This document shows positions 19,815-29,059 of a stretch of DNA of 29,610 bases, one piece after another. The position numbers and the translations under genes are program-made. Below the pieces are notes generated by a model that saw nothing but the letters and a program-made list of their open reading frames with translations, searched no databases and was not told the origin of the DNA. The DNA is taken from the NCBI GenBank assembly GCA_037178675.1, contig JAYMGJ010000353.1:1-29610 (forward strand), given 5' to 3'. Numbering within the stretch: position 1 is the first letter of the stretch; every line of letters starts with the position of its first letter. Source of the DNA: Scleroderma bovista. Its lineage: Eukaryota > Basidiomycota > Agaricomycetes > Boletales > Sclerodermataceae.

Positions 19815-20520
19815 CCCAGTTGTGCAATATGTGTTGGCTGTTGACCTGTCCCAGCTTTACAGCCATCAACAAATTTTCTCATCATCTGGCTGACCCCAGC
19901 TTTGCAATATATGTTGGTTGTTGGCCTGTCCCAGCTTTACAGGCATGAATTCATTCTCTAATCATCTGGCTGACCCCAGTTTTTCTATATTGTTGGTTTT
20001 CAGCCTGCCCCACCTTTACAGGCATGAATTCATTTTTCTAATCATCTGGCCGACCCCAGTTTTTCAATATATGTTGATTGTTGGCCTGTCCCAGCTTCAC
20101 AGTCATCAATACATTTTCTAACCATCTGGCCACCCCAGGTTTGCCATGTATATTGTCTGTCAGCCTGTCCCTTTTTAATCATCTGGCTGACCCTAGTTTT
20201 GCCATGTGTGTTATCTGCCGGCCTGTCCCAGTTGTACAAGCATCAACAAATTTTGCTGTAAGTCAGCCTACCCTGGTTTTACAATATGACTCATCATTGG
20301 CCTGTCCCAGCTTTACAGCCCTTCATAAGTCTTCTCATCCTCCAGCCAACCCTCATTTTGCAATGTGTGTCACCTGTCGGCCTGTCCCAGTCTTACAACT
20401 CATAATACCATACATCGGCCAATCCTGGTTTTGCCATCCTGGTCAAATGCTGGCCTGGCCAGGGTTTACAGTGCTTCAGCCAGCGCCAGCTAGTCCCACC
20501 TTTACAGGCAAATGTACATG
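19815..20520 (+). repeat. Minisatellite, about nine units of ~80 bp
   Basis: The marker CCTGTCCC (or a one-base variant) starts at 19845, 19925, 20004, 20085, 20164, 20222, 20301, 20381 and 20454, so spacing is 79-81 bp with one unit of 58 and a last one of 73. A typical unit contains GGCCTGTCCCAGCTTTACAG, CATCATCTGGCTGACCCCAG and TTTGCAATATATGTTGGTTG. Unit divergence is high, so the array is old. Related units flank X1 (7127-7255 and 9125-9209). Confidence 0.9.
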
Positions 20521-20530
20521 GCAGATGACC

Positions 20531-21004
20531 CACCTTTACGAGGGTCAGTGACTGAATCATGTGGGCCTAAAACTCCTATATTGCTGTTTATCAGATATAT
20601 CTTGTATCTGATCAGTTCTCTAGGCTCAAGCACAGTCTAGGATGTCTATCCATTCCATCCCATCATTCTCTATCACATTCTTGAAGCAGGAACCCTCCCC
20701 CTTGCTTCCCCTCTGCTCTGTCACTGCTGTATCACCCCTATCATCAATCTATCATCACTGCTCAATCCCAGGACTCTTCCTAACCACTGTGGTAGGCTGA
20801 AGAGGAGTCAATACCATCTCAAGTCACATTCCATCCCCATCAGAAGCCCTTCCCTTCCCTCCTGCATCCTGCCTGAAGGCATGCAGCACATTCTCCTGTG
20901 GAGATTAGATACCAGAACCGCAAAGGACGACCACCACTTGCATATTGCTGTCATTTGGTGTTGGTTGTTGGTTGTTCTGACCTCTTCCCTCACTTAGGTG
21001 CACA
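20531..21004 (+). repeat. 3' end of an X-type LTR (X4 subfamily)
   Basis: It aligns along its length with the last ~430 bp of X4 (read on minus), including CAGATATATCTTGTATCTGAT, GAAGCAGGAAC, AGGACTCTTCCTAACCACTG and the end CCTCACTTAGGTGCACA (X4: GGCGCACA). Sequence upstream is minisatellite rather than U3, so the copy is partial. Confidence 0.75.
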
Positions 21005-21121
21005 GCACTCACCGATCAGTGGCGATACAGGACAGATAGAGAGAAACAGAAAGGGAGTACATACAATAAATGGACAGTGAATGCGTGAACATGATCAGAC
21101 AATAGGGTACAGGGTGATCGG
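21005..21121. other. 117 bp without identified content
   Basis: A-rich sequence between the X-type LTR end and X3. I see no gene, repeat or terminus in it. Confidence 0.5.
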
Positions 21122-21835
21122 TGTCACACACCAAACAGGTTTGGTACAGTGAACATGGAAGATAACACCTATATTGAACAGTCCTTATGTGAAGGATAAG
21201 CATGATGGACCCTCATCATAGCCATATATCACACAAGAAGACTATCCTTATGCAAGAGATGAATGCTGATGTCCAGCAGTCATCCCTCACACAAGAACCA
21301 CCAAGAAGCAGAAGAAACTGAAGGAATAATGTCAATTATGGTATGAGAAAGGAATGCACCCTTCTGCAGTCCAACTCCCATACCAGAACAATCAAAGAAG
21401 ATGAAGAATTGATGGAGAAACAAAGGAGAAAGAGAAGAAACAATTTTTAGTGCCCAAATGTCATTTTTAGGCACCTGGTGCCGGCATTCTGATATTTTGA
21501 ATAGCTCCACCGTTTCTGAAGCTATCAGGCACATGACTATACCATCAGAGAGCCCAGAGCGTGGTCTATCTGCCTGTCAAGTTCCGATGCAAATCTGTTC
21601 ATTTCCCACAGAGATATTCCCCCCACAATCCAGACGTTTGTCTCATTGCTCACTATGGAGTCCATATTTTCTCTGGATCATTTCTCTGCTATTGCTGCAG
21701 ATCTCCACTGTGTCCTGCTCTTAGGACAGCCTCTCCCAGAGTTCCTGTGCACTGCCTGGCACATATCTTCCCAGCCTGCTCCCTCAGTCCCCCTTGTTCT
21801 TGGTCAGCACATTCTCCTCATCAGTCCTGCATCAA
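21122..21835 (+). mobile_element. X3: 5' part of an X LTR, interrupted by gypsy-C
   Basis: Starts TGTCACACACC after TCGG and is colinear with X2 and X5 for 714 bp. The U3 ORF (from 21655, MESIFSLDHFSAIAADLH) is open until the gypsy-C LTR cuts it at 21836 within SPAS. The rest of X3 would lie beyond the missing 3' end of gypsy-C. X3 predates gypsy-C. Confidence 0.85.
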
Positions 21836-22150
21836 TGTAACGGACCAACTTTTTATCTTATCTACCTAGTCTAGAACTGTGCCTCATGCTGTACATGCTG
21901 CTACCCTTGATGTCATCCCGCATAGCCTTAGCTCCACTATGACATCACTCACATAGCATTGCACAGCACATAGCCTCATGGGTAGCCTTGCGTAGCCCTC
22001 ATGTAGAGTAGTATATATACAGTGCAATCTAGCACCCAGAGGCTCTCCATTCGAGCTCATCTTGGGTTATTTCTCTAGATACTCGCATCCTACTCTGCCT
22101 CAGAGTCTTGTGTGTTAGGGTCCTTGGTTGTTTTGCCTAGGGTCATCTCA
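21836..22150 (+). repeat. 5' LTR of gypsy-C (315 bp)
   Basis: Starts TGTAACGGACC, ends GTCATCTCA, with TATATATA at 22012-22019. Homologous to 11317-11698 and 4749-5117. It opens the second gypsy copy of the window, on the plus strand. Confidence 0.9.
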
Positions 22151-22913
22151 CCTGAGCTCGAATCTTACCATCTTACTTCACTCTATCACGCACTGTTCCC
22201 CAGCCTCATAAAGGGAAACTATACCTGGACTCCAGGGTTAAGGAGCTTCACTTTCATACCTTGCATTCCATTCACAGCCAGCATTTAGTGCTGTTCCTGT
22301 AGTGCTTCAGCATTGGGAGTTCTTAGCACTGTATCCTTTACGTACTGTACACCAGCCCAGGGTCATGCCTGGTGTCTGAAGGTCACTGCCCGTTCAAGAG
22401 AGGTTCACAGCCTCAAGGCGATTGAGACATAGTTACACCGTAGTTCCTGTGTCCATGCAGAGGTAGACCTGTGATCTGCAGCCACTAGCCGTTTGTTCTT
22501 TGCATAGCTGTGCCACTGCCCTGACCCAGTGAGAGCGACAGGCAAACAAAGTCTTATGCTTAGTTTAGTGGAACACCTGTGGGGATCTAGTCCCATATAG
22601 CTTTATCTCTATGTCACCCCTTACATTACCACCATACCTTACCAGTTCCCCCGCCACATCGTTGGAGCGCAACAGGAGCACTTGACGATTATCTACAGTC
22701 CTTGCCCTGTCACTAGTGAAGAAGTACTCACTAGAGAATTGGTGATCAAAGAAGAGTATCAGTTCACCCATGCCATTGCTGCCTACAGTCACCTTGTCAG
22801 CAACTTTGAAATCCAAGTCCTCCTCAGCCTCCACCATTCCCTTCCTGTCCTGTCCCTGCCAGACCTCCCTCTTGCTTGCTGCCACATGTTCCAGTCTTCT
22901 CGCCTCCGACCGG
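22151..22913 (+). other. gypsy-C leader, first part
   Basis: Colinear with the gypsy-A leader (CCTGAGCTCGAATCTTACC onward). It is cut at CCGG (22910-22913) by X4; the final 50 bp before gag resume at 25262-25311. An ATG-less open frame is present but without coding-type substitution pattern. Confidence 0.85.
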
Positions 22914-23472
22914 TGTGCGCCTAAGTGAGGGAAGAGGTCAGAACAACCAACAACCAACACCAAATGACAGCAATATGCGAGTGGTGGTCTTCCTTTGCGT
23001 TTCTGGTATTTAATGTCCTCAGGGGGATGTGCTGCACGCCTTCAGGCAGGATGCAGGAGGGAAGGGAAGGGCTTCTGATGGGGAATAGATGCGACTGGGG
23101 ATGGTATTGACTCCTCTTCAGCCTACCACAGTGGTTAGGAAGAGTCCTGGGATAGAAGAGCGATGATAGATTGGCAACAGGGGTGTAACAGCAGTGATGG
23201 AGCAACAGGGAAGCAAGGGGACAGTTCCTGCTTCAAGAATGCGATGGACAGTGATGGGATAGAGTGGACAGTGATGCTAGACTGCGCTTCAGCCTAGAGA
23301 AATGATCAGATACAAGATATATCTGATAAACAACAATATAGGAGCTTTAGGCCAGCACTGAGTGACCTACAAGTCCAAAGACAGAGATAGAGCTTATAGA
23401 CAGTGAGGGAGAGAGAATGTGGTCGCTTTATTGAGGGGGAAGCAGACACTTCCTTGCAGCCTTTGGCTGCTG

Positions 23473-23480
23473 GTTTATAT
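23473..23480 (-). promoter_or_regulatory. TATA box of X4
   Basis: TATATAAA on the minus strand, with 11-bp repeats and TGASTCA sites upstream and AATAAA (23427-23432) about 45 bp downstream. This is the U3/R arrangement of an LTR promoter. Confidence 0.6.
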
Positions 23481-23519
23481 ACAGGAGGGGCTGTGGCCCT
23501 GTAAGCACAAATGACTAAG

Positions 23520-23563
23520 TGCTTGGTAAGAGATTGGTAAGAAATTGGTAAGCGATTGATAAG
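23520..23563 (-). promoter_or_regulatory. 11-bp phased repeats upstream of the X4 TATA box
   Basis: As read on plus: GCTTGGTAAG, AGATTGGTAAG, AAATTGGTAAG, CGATTGATAAG. The same motif and period occur in X1 and X2 although the surrounding U3 has diverged. TGAGTCAT follows at 23578-23585. Confidence 0.55.
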
Positions 23564-24244
23564 CAGTGTAATCAGGCTGAGTCATCGATGGGGAGAGCCT
23601 GAACAAGCTGCTGAGCCAAGGGAAAGAGCAAAAACATAGGTAAAAAGGGGTGTATAACCAAGAATATTTAAAAATCATTGCATGGGGCCCAAAAGAGAGG
23701 GGGAGAAAGCATGGGATGAGTAGATCGAAGCTAAATGAGCATATGCGATGACATAATGCATATGAATCATAGGGGCATGAGTCATGAATTGATAAGCAGC
23801 ATGATAAGCATGATTTGAAGGATGATTGGTAAGTGATTGGTAAGGGGAGTAATGGGGATTAGTAATGCCAAGAGGGGATGAATAATGCGCAGCAGAGTGA
23901 GTCAGAGTGAGCCAGAGTGACTCTGTGTGACTCAGAAAGAAGGGAAGCACAACCTATGATTTATTGAACTTTAGATCTGGAGATGAGCTTCTGAAGCAGT
24001 GCCACTGATGGGAGTGGCTGGGGGATAATAAAAGAATTGATCCGACCAGAAGAGCAGTGTCAGGGGGCCTGGAATGACAAGTAGAGTCACAGCTGGTCAC
24101 AGAGTGTCACAAATCCCTTGGATTGAGCTTCTGTAGAGCAAAAACGCGAAATTTGGTGCTCCCGAAGTGCAGTCTTCCCTTGAGCAGTAAGGGGAAGGTT
24201 CTGTACTCTATTAGGGCTCCTAAGAAGGGTTCTAGAGCACTGTT

Positions 24245-24742
24245 TCATTTGTGTTTGTTGCAGGATAGCAGGGAAGAGAATCGCAAGTAGCGGATTCGAC
24301 GTGTCCAGGGAAGCGAGATGAATGATAGAGGGAGATGAATGTGACAGGACTCTGGGATGAAAGGACCATATGCAGAGGACTCAGGAGACACAGAGACGAC
24401 CAGGTATGAATTTTCAAGTCTAACGATAGACTTGAGACGACCAAAGTATGTGCGCGACACAGGACTGACAAGGAGAATGCGCTGACCGAGAACAAGAGGG
24501 ACTGAGGGAGAAGGCTGGGAAGATATGTACCAGACAGTACACAGGAGCTCAGGGAGAGGCTGTCCCAAGAGCAGGACATAGTTGAGGTCTGCTGCAATAG
24601 CGGAGAAACGTTCCAGAGAAAATGTGGACTCCATAGTGAGTGATGAAGTGGGTGTCTGGATTGCGGGTGGAATATCTCCGTGGGAAATGAACAGATTTAC
24701 GTCGGAACTTGACAGGCAGATAGACCACGGTCTAGGCTCCAT
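24245..24742 (-). CDS. Unrecognised protein encoded in the U3 of X4 (165 aa, or 129 aa from the inner ATG)
   Basis: It is open from the ATG at 24742 (MEPRPWSICL) to 24245; the inner ATG at 24634 (MESTFSLERF) is the one shared by all copies. Landmarks are AIAADLNYVLLLGQPLPELL, PSVPLVLGQRILLVSP, RTYFGRLKSIVRLENS and GPFIPESCHIHLPLSFISLP. No signal peptide, zinc motif or catalytic pattern is evident; it is rich in Leu, Ser, Pro and Val with a basic C-terminus. Against X5 over 115 codons there are 63 base differences, 12, 13 and 38 at codon positions 1, 2 and 3, with no indel. That indicates past selection on the protein. It lies upstream of the TATA box in the same sense, so it would sit at the 3' end of full-length element RNA. 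Function is unknown. Confidence 0.65.
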   Translation of the reverse strand: MEPRPWSICLSSSDVNLFISHGDIPPAIQTPTSSLTMESTFSLERFSAIAADLNYVLLLGQPLPELLCTVWYISSQPSPSVPLVLGQRILLVSPVSRTYFGRLKSIVRLENSYLVVSVSPESSAYGPFIPESCHIHLPLSFISLPWTRRIRYLRFSSLLSCNKHK

Positions 24743-25261
24743 GATGGTATAGTCACATGATTGATAGCTTTAAAAATGGCGGAGCTATTCAAAATATCGG
24801 AATGCCGGCACTGGGCGCCTAAATTTGACATTTGGGCGCTAAAAAATGATTCTTCCTTTTCTCCTTTGTTTCTCTATCGTTTCTTCTGCTTCTTTGGTTG
24901 TTCTGGTATGGGAGTTGGACTGCAGTAGGTTGCATTCCTCTCTCATACTGAAATGATCACCAATCCTTGGATTCTTCTGCTTCTTGGCGGTTCTTGTGCG
25001 AGGGATGACTGCCAGACGATGGCATTCATCTCTTGCTCCAGGACAGTCATTCTTGTGCGATAGATGGCTATGACAAGCTTGTATTCATCCTTCGCATAAG
25101 GATAGTCATGACTTTGCGTGATATGGATAGCGAGGGTTGTCTGTATCCCTCAAGTCGGGACAATCTTTCAACAGATCTTGGGTGTGCATTCTTCGCATTA
25201 GTTTCATCGGCTAACTTTCTCCATGTCCACAGTACCAAACACGTTTGGTGCGTGACACCGG

Positions 25262-25311
25262 TTAAACAAAGACCTACCCCCTATTCCCACCTCCACCCCT
25301 ATTAGGTCATC
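25262..25311 (+). other. gypsy-C leader, last part
   Basis: TTAAACAAAGACC and the following bases match the gypsy-A sequence directly before gag. This is the continuation of the leader interrupted by X4. Confidence 0.85.
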
Positions 25312-26313
25312 ATGGCAGACCTTAACCAGCTCCTTGGACAGCTTATCCAGGGGCAAATCAACCTCCAAGCCCATATTGTGGCCCTTGCGGCTGCACAGCC
25401 TCAGCCTGCACTGCCGCCACACAAGAAGGTGGTCACAGATCCCAGGAGTTATGACAGCTCCCCACAGAAGTTCCATGAGTGGTGGTCAAAGATCAAGATC
25501 TGGCTCCAGATCTCTATGGAAGGTGCAATGGATGCGCAGGTCACTGCAGCAGTCCTCTCTTGGCTCACTGGCCCAAATGCTGGTCAGTGGGCTCAGGTCT
25601 GCCTGGACAGCTGCATGGTGGCAGCACAAGCCCTCGCCAACGCGCCACCCGTACCAGCAGGCCAACCCCCACACCTGCCAGCATGGCCTGTTTGGAACGA
25701 TTTCACTGAGGAGATAGAGAGGTTCTTTCTCCCTGGCAACAATGCCAAGTGGGCATGCACCCAACTTCTCCGCCTTTGGCAAGGCCCTAGGCAGTGAGTT
25801 GATGACTTCTTGGTGCAATTCAAGGCGCTCAAGAATCAGAGTGGGTGCATAGATCAGTACACTCATGACCTTCTTGAATGCGCACTCCAGAGAAAACTAC
25901 TGGAGAAAATTTATGTACAAAACATGAATCAGGACACTTACGTCTGGCTCGGAGCTTCGGCTTGTGAAATAGGGAGGGCCCAGGAGCTTTTTCTTATTAA
26001 TACTCAAAGTCAAGGTTCAGCCCACTACTATCAGGGCCAAAATTACTATTCGTCATCAGCTGCATCAGGAAGTGGTACCCCCATGGACATTGGTGCTGTC
26101 GAGACAACTCAGCAAAGGGGTAAAGGGCCCCAGTGCTACAACTGCCAATTATTTGGCCACATTGCACGTGAGTGCACAAAGCCATGCCGCCCTCATCATG
26201 GGCAACAGCAAACTTGGGTCGCACAGGCCCAGCCAGAGGATGACTGGCTCAACGCAGTTCATGGAATGACATTTGCAGAAATGCAGGCATTCTTCCATGA
26301 TTTAAAAGATTAG
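25312..26313 (+). pseudogene. gypsy-C gag with one stop codon
   Basis: Colinear with gypsy-A Gag without indels (333 codons). Start MADLNQLLGQ; capsid region FHEWWSKIKIWLQ; zinc knuckle CYNCQLFGHIAREC (C-x2-C-x4-H-x4-C); end FFHDLKD. A TGA at 25795-25797 stands where gypsy-A has an Arg codon (RQRINDF), so a CGA-to-TGA change is likely. At the knuckle this copy keeps Arg where gypsy-A has Cys, so the two copies carry independent lesions. The gag-pol junction with the slippery heptamer is intact. Confidence 0.92.
26301..26307 (+). promoter_or_regulatory. -1 frameshift heptamer of gypsy-C
   Basis: TTTAAAA phased T TTA AAA, two codons before the gag stop TAG (26311-26313). It is identical in place and phase to gypsy-A. 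The -1 frame runs on into LESEDVTGTLALKSS and LDYRLLCTMSPSVQ. Confidence 0.7.
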
Positions 26314-26792
26314 AGAGTGAGGACGTGACGGGCACCCTCGCTCTCAAGTCTTCTTTGGACACAGCTGTACATATTTTGGACTATAGACTCTTGTGCACTA
26401 TGTCTCCTTCTGTTCAGGACATATTTAAATACCACATTGCTTTGTTATGTACTAAAATTATGAAAACCTACAAAAAAGTGTCTGCTGTAGTTTCTCCTGT
26501 TTCTGTTTCTCCTTCTTGTTACTTGGTCTGTTGATAGTATGGACTGTGACTCGGACTGTTCTTTACCTTCTAAGGGGGTCCCTGCAAAGGGCTCGGCGCC
26601 AGAAGTAAAATTGAGCATGCTTAATTCCTGATTGAATAAAAATATTCTTTCTCCTCTTTTGGCATCTAAGGAACTGGAAAGTCCCACCAGCAACTTGGAA
26701 GTTTCTGTGAACTTGCGAAGGTCCTTCACAATGGAACATGAAGTGACAGTACTGGTCCGCATCCACAGGCCCCTTACAGCTATTACCAAGTA
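26308..26792 (+). pseudogene. gypsy-C pol, N-terminal remnant
   Basis: In the -1 frame: LDYRLLCTMSPSVQDIFKYH, KTYKKVSAVVSPVSVSPS, then stop codons and frame breaks (from about 26532). Homology to gypsy-A continues through the LEVSMDLRRSFTM-equivalent region to just before the protease DSGA, where the Tc1 element starts after GTA (26790-26792). The rest of pol and the 3' LTR are absent. Confidence 0.85.
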
Positions 26793-28047
26793 TAATGAGA
26801 ATGTGTGAATTTTTTGCGTCATGGGTCACTTTTTTCCAAATTGGGAATGAGTCCTCCTAGCACTGTATCTGTGCTGTCTGCATGCTCGACGCCTCACTAC
26901 AACGATGGGGAACTGCCATATCAGCGAAGACGTCAAGCAAATTGCTCTGAAGCTTTGGAATCAGGGGTGGGAGGCAGAGGATATCTGTGATATATCTTGT
27001 GCAAGTCTCTATCGATGGCAAGCGATCTTTGAAGAGCACGGCAGTGTCGTTCATCCTCCATCACCACTGAAAGGCCAGGGGACTTGTATTCTCACTCGTG
27101 CACTCATCCAAGCTTGTCAGGACCTATTTTCTCGAGAATCTGATCTCTATCTCAACGAAGTCATTGCCTGGCTCGCTCTTGAACATGACATAGTCATCTC
27201 TATCTCCACTCTGGCTCGCAACCTCACTGAAGTTGGTCTCACATGCAAGATACTCCACAAGCTGGCTTCAGAGAGGGATGAGAAATGCCAGCAAGACTTC
27301 CAGCAGCTAATCCTCCATATGTTTCAAGGGGATGGGAGTGAATTTATCTTTGTTGATGAAACAAGCAAAGACGAGCGCACTTGGGCACATCACTATGGAC
27401 ATGCCATGTCAGGTGCTCGTGCATCACTGTCGGATGTTTTCGTTCGTGGGGATTGGTACTCCTTGGTAGCAGCAATGACAATTGATGGGTATATCGCTGC
27501 TGACGTTGTTGAGGGCTTGTATGATCATGAGTTGTTCTATGCGTTTATCACGCAACAAGTTGTATGTTATTTACAATTTTCTGCATTGTCCCTACTAACT
27601 CATATTTCCTGGTAGCTACCAATGATGCATCCGTTCCTGGCTGAAAGATCAGTCATCGTTCTTGACAACTGCCATATCCACCACAATGAGGAACTTGAAG
27701 CAGAAGTATGGGAGGCAGGTACATATTGAATTCTTGTGTGGTTTGACTATGTTTGACCTTTTTACAGGATGTATTCTTTTGTTCCTCCCACCATATTCAC
27801 CTGATCTCAACCCAATTGAAGAATCATTCAGTGCCCGTAAGTTTTTTTTGTTCCTGAGTGCAATAACTCATGTATCTACAGTCAAAGCTTACTTGCGCCG
27901 TCATGCTCATCAGATTCGCGGGCAGGATGACCCAGTTGCCACCCTCATTGAGGCAACAAGCTGTGTAACCGCAGACAAGTGTCAAGGCTGGGTGTGTCAT
28001 GCTGGGTACATTATGTAGTCTTCGTAGTATGTTGGACTAGTATGCGC
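26793..28047 (+). mobile_element. Tc1-type DNA transposon, left end and gene present, right end missing
   Basis: It starts after a TA (26791-26792) in gypsy-C pol, the Tc1/mariner target. The left end begins TAATGAGAATGTGTGAA. The expected inverted copy is not found downstream; X5 begins 30 bp after the transposase stop, so the right terminal repeat was probably displaced or lost by that insertion. The transposase gene is described separately. Confidence 0.75.
26905..28018 (+). CDS. Tc1/mariner-type transposase (DD34E), three introns, apparently intact
   Basis: Cut-and-paste transposase acting on TA-flanked DNA in the nucleus. Exons are 26905-27561, 27616-27718, 27768-27836 and 27882-28018; introns of 54, 49 and 45 nt have GT-AG borders, and the first has a CTAAC branch-like site. 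The joined product is 321 aa with no stop. An N-terminal helix-turn-helix part (EDVKQIALKLWNQGWEAEDI, ISCASLYRWQ) precedes the RNase H-like catalytic domain. The acidic residues are in FVDETSKDERTW, VLDNCHIHH and YSPDLNPIEESF, with 34 residues between the second Asp and the Glu, as in Tc1. Each junction restores a conserved segment (TQQV/LPMM, WEAG/CILL, SFSA/LKAYLRRH), which strongly supports the splicing. It ends GWVCHAGYIM. It is the only gene in the window without a lesion. Confidence 0.9.
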
Positions 28048-29059
28048 TGTCACGCACCAAACAGGTTTGGTACAGTGAACATGGAAGATAACACCTATAT
28101 CAAATGATCCTTATGCGAAGGATAAGCACGACGGACCCTCATCGTAGCCATCTATCACACAAGAAGACTATCCTGATGCGAGAGATGAATGCCGACGTCC
28201 AGCAGTCATCCCTCGCACAAGAACCACCAAGAAGCAGAAGAAACTGAAGGAATAATGTCAATTGTGGTATGAGAAAGGAATGCACACATTTGCAGTCCAA
28301 CTCCCATACCAGAATGATCAAAGAAGCCGAAGAATTGATGGAGAAATGAAGGAGAAAGAGAAGAAACAATTTTTAGTGCCCAAATGTCATTTTTAGGCGC
28401 CCAGTGCCGGCATTCCGATATTTTGAATAGCTCCATCGTTTCTGAAGCTATCAGGCATGTGACTATACCGTCAGAGAGCCTAGAACGTGGTCTATCTGCC
28501 TGTCAAGTTCCGATGCAAATCTGTTCATTTCCCACAGAGATATTCCCCCTGCAATCCAGACGTTCACTTCATCGCTCACTATGGAGTCCATATTTTCTCT
28601 GGATCATTTCTCTGCTATTTCTGCAGATCTCCACTATGTCCTGCTCTTAGGAAAGCCTCTCCCAGAGTTCCCATGCACTGTCTGGCACATATCTTCCCAG
28701 CCTGCTCCCTCAGTCCCTCTCGTTCTCGGTCAGCGCGTTCTCCTTGTCAGTCCTGCATCAAGGACGTACTTTGGTCATCTTAGGTCTATTGTCAAGCCTG
28801 AGAAGTCTTCTCTGGTTGTCTCTGTGTCCCCTGAGCCCTCAGCCTATGGCCCCTTCCTCCCAGATACTTGCCATGTCCATCTTCCTCTGTTGTTCATCTC
28901 GCTTCCCTGGATGCATCGAATTCAATACTCTATCTGCTTCCCTACTTTCAGACGACGTCCCCCAGCACCATGACAGTTATTCCCCCACTTTATAGTGCTA
29001 TTAGGAAGAAGAACCCTCTCTCGTTCTTTCCCAGAAGAGAGCTCGTCAAGGGAGCCCAT
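28048..29059 (+). mobile_element. X5: 5' part of an X LTR
   Basis: Starts TGTCACGCACCAAACAGG after ATGCGC and is colinear with X2 for 1012 bp, then is cut at GAGCCCAT (29059), where X2 continues GGTTGTGC. It keeps the longest X5-type version of the U3 ORF (28581-28973). The TATA and 11-bp repeats are not reached. It follows the Tc1 gene directly. Confidence 0.85.
28581..28973 (+). CDS. U3 ORF of X5 (130 aa), homologue of the X4 protein
   Basis: MESIFSLDHFSAISADLHYV, then LLLGKPLPEFPCTVWHISS, PSVPLVLGQRVLLVSPASRT, YFGHLRSIVKPEKSSLVVSV and GPFLPDTCHVHLPLLF. It is colinear with the X4 protein over about 115 residues without gaps. The frame is also open upstream of the ATG to about residue -40, matching the X4 N-terminus, but without the outer ATG. 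The tail after HRIQY differs. The X1, X2 and X3 copies are ended early by TAA, TGA and an insertion respectively, so X4 and X5 are the best-preserved copies. Function is unknown. Other frames here (28384-28650 and 28487-28783) are overlaps. Confidence 0.55.
   Translation: MESIFSLDHFSAISADLHYVLLLGKPLPEFPCTVWHISSQPAPSVPLVLGQRVLLVSPASRTYFGHLRSIVKPEKSSLVVSVSPEPSAYGPFLPDTCHVHLPLLFISLPWMHRIQYSICFPTFRRRPPAP

Larger units (their letters stand above)
22914..25257 (-). mobile_element. X4: complete X-type LTR (2344 bp) in the gypsy-C leader
   Basis: On the minus strand it runs from TGTCACGCACC (25257) to CTTAGGCGCACA (22914). CCGG flanks it exactly (22910-22913 and 25258-25261), and gypsy-A carries the empty site, so ends and duplication are certain. 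It has TATATAAA at 23473-23480 (minus), AATAAA at 23427-23432 (minus), and four TGASTCA sites (23578, 23778, 23898 and 23928). Four 11-bp repeats lie at about 23520-23563, and the U3 ORF at 24742-24245. It diverges clearly from X1, X2 and X5 but shares termini, ORF and promoter architecture. TG...CA ends that are not inverted copies argue for an LTR rather than a DNA transposon. Confidence 0.85.

Noticed and set aside
19815..20520. CRISPR-like array
   Set aside because: The whole 80-bp unit is repeated, not alternating repeats and unique spacers, and the context is eukaryotic.
22914..25257. X4 as a DNA transposon with terminal inverted repeats
   Set aside because: The two ends share only TGT...ACA, while TATA, AATAAA and TG/CA termini fit an LTR. 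A DNA element is not excluded but is less likely.
28384..28783. Overlapping frames in X5 (88 and 98 aa), also open in X1 and X3
   Set aside because: X4 has a stop early in the 88-aa frame, and X4/X5 differences follow the MES frame, so these are likely by-products of low divergence between close copies.
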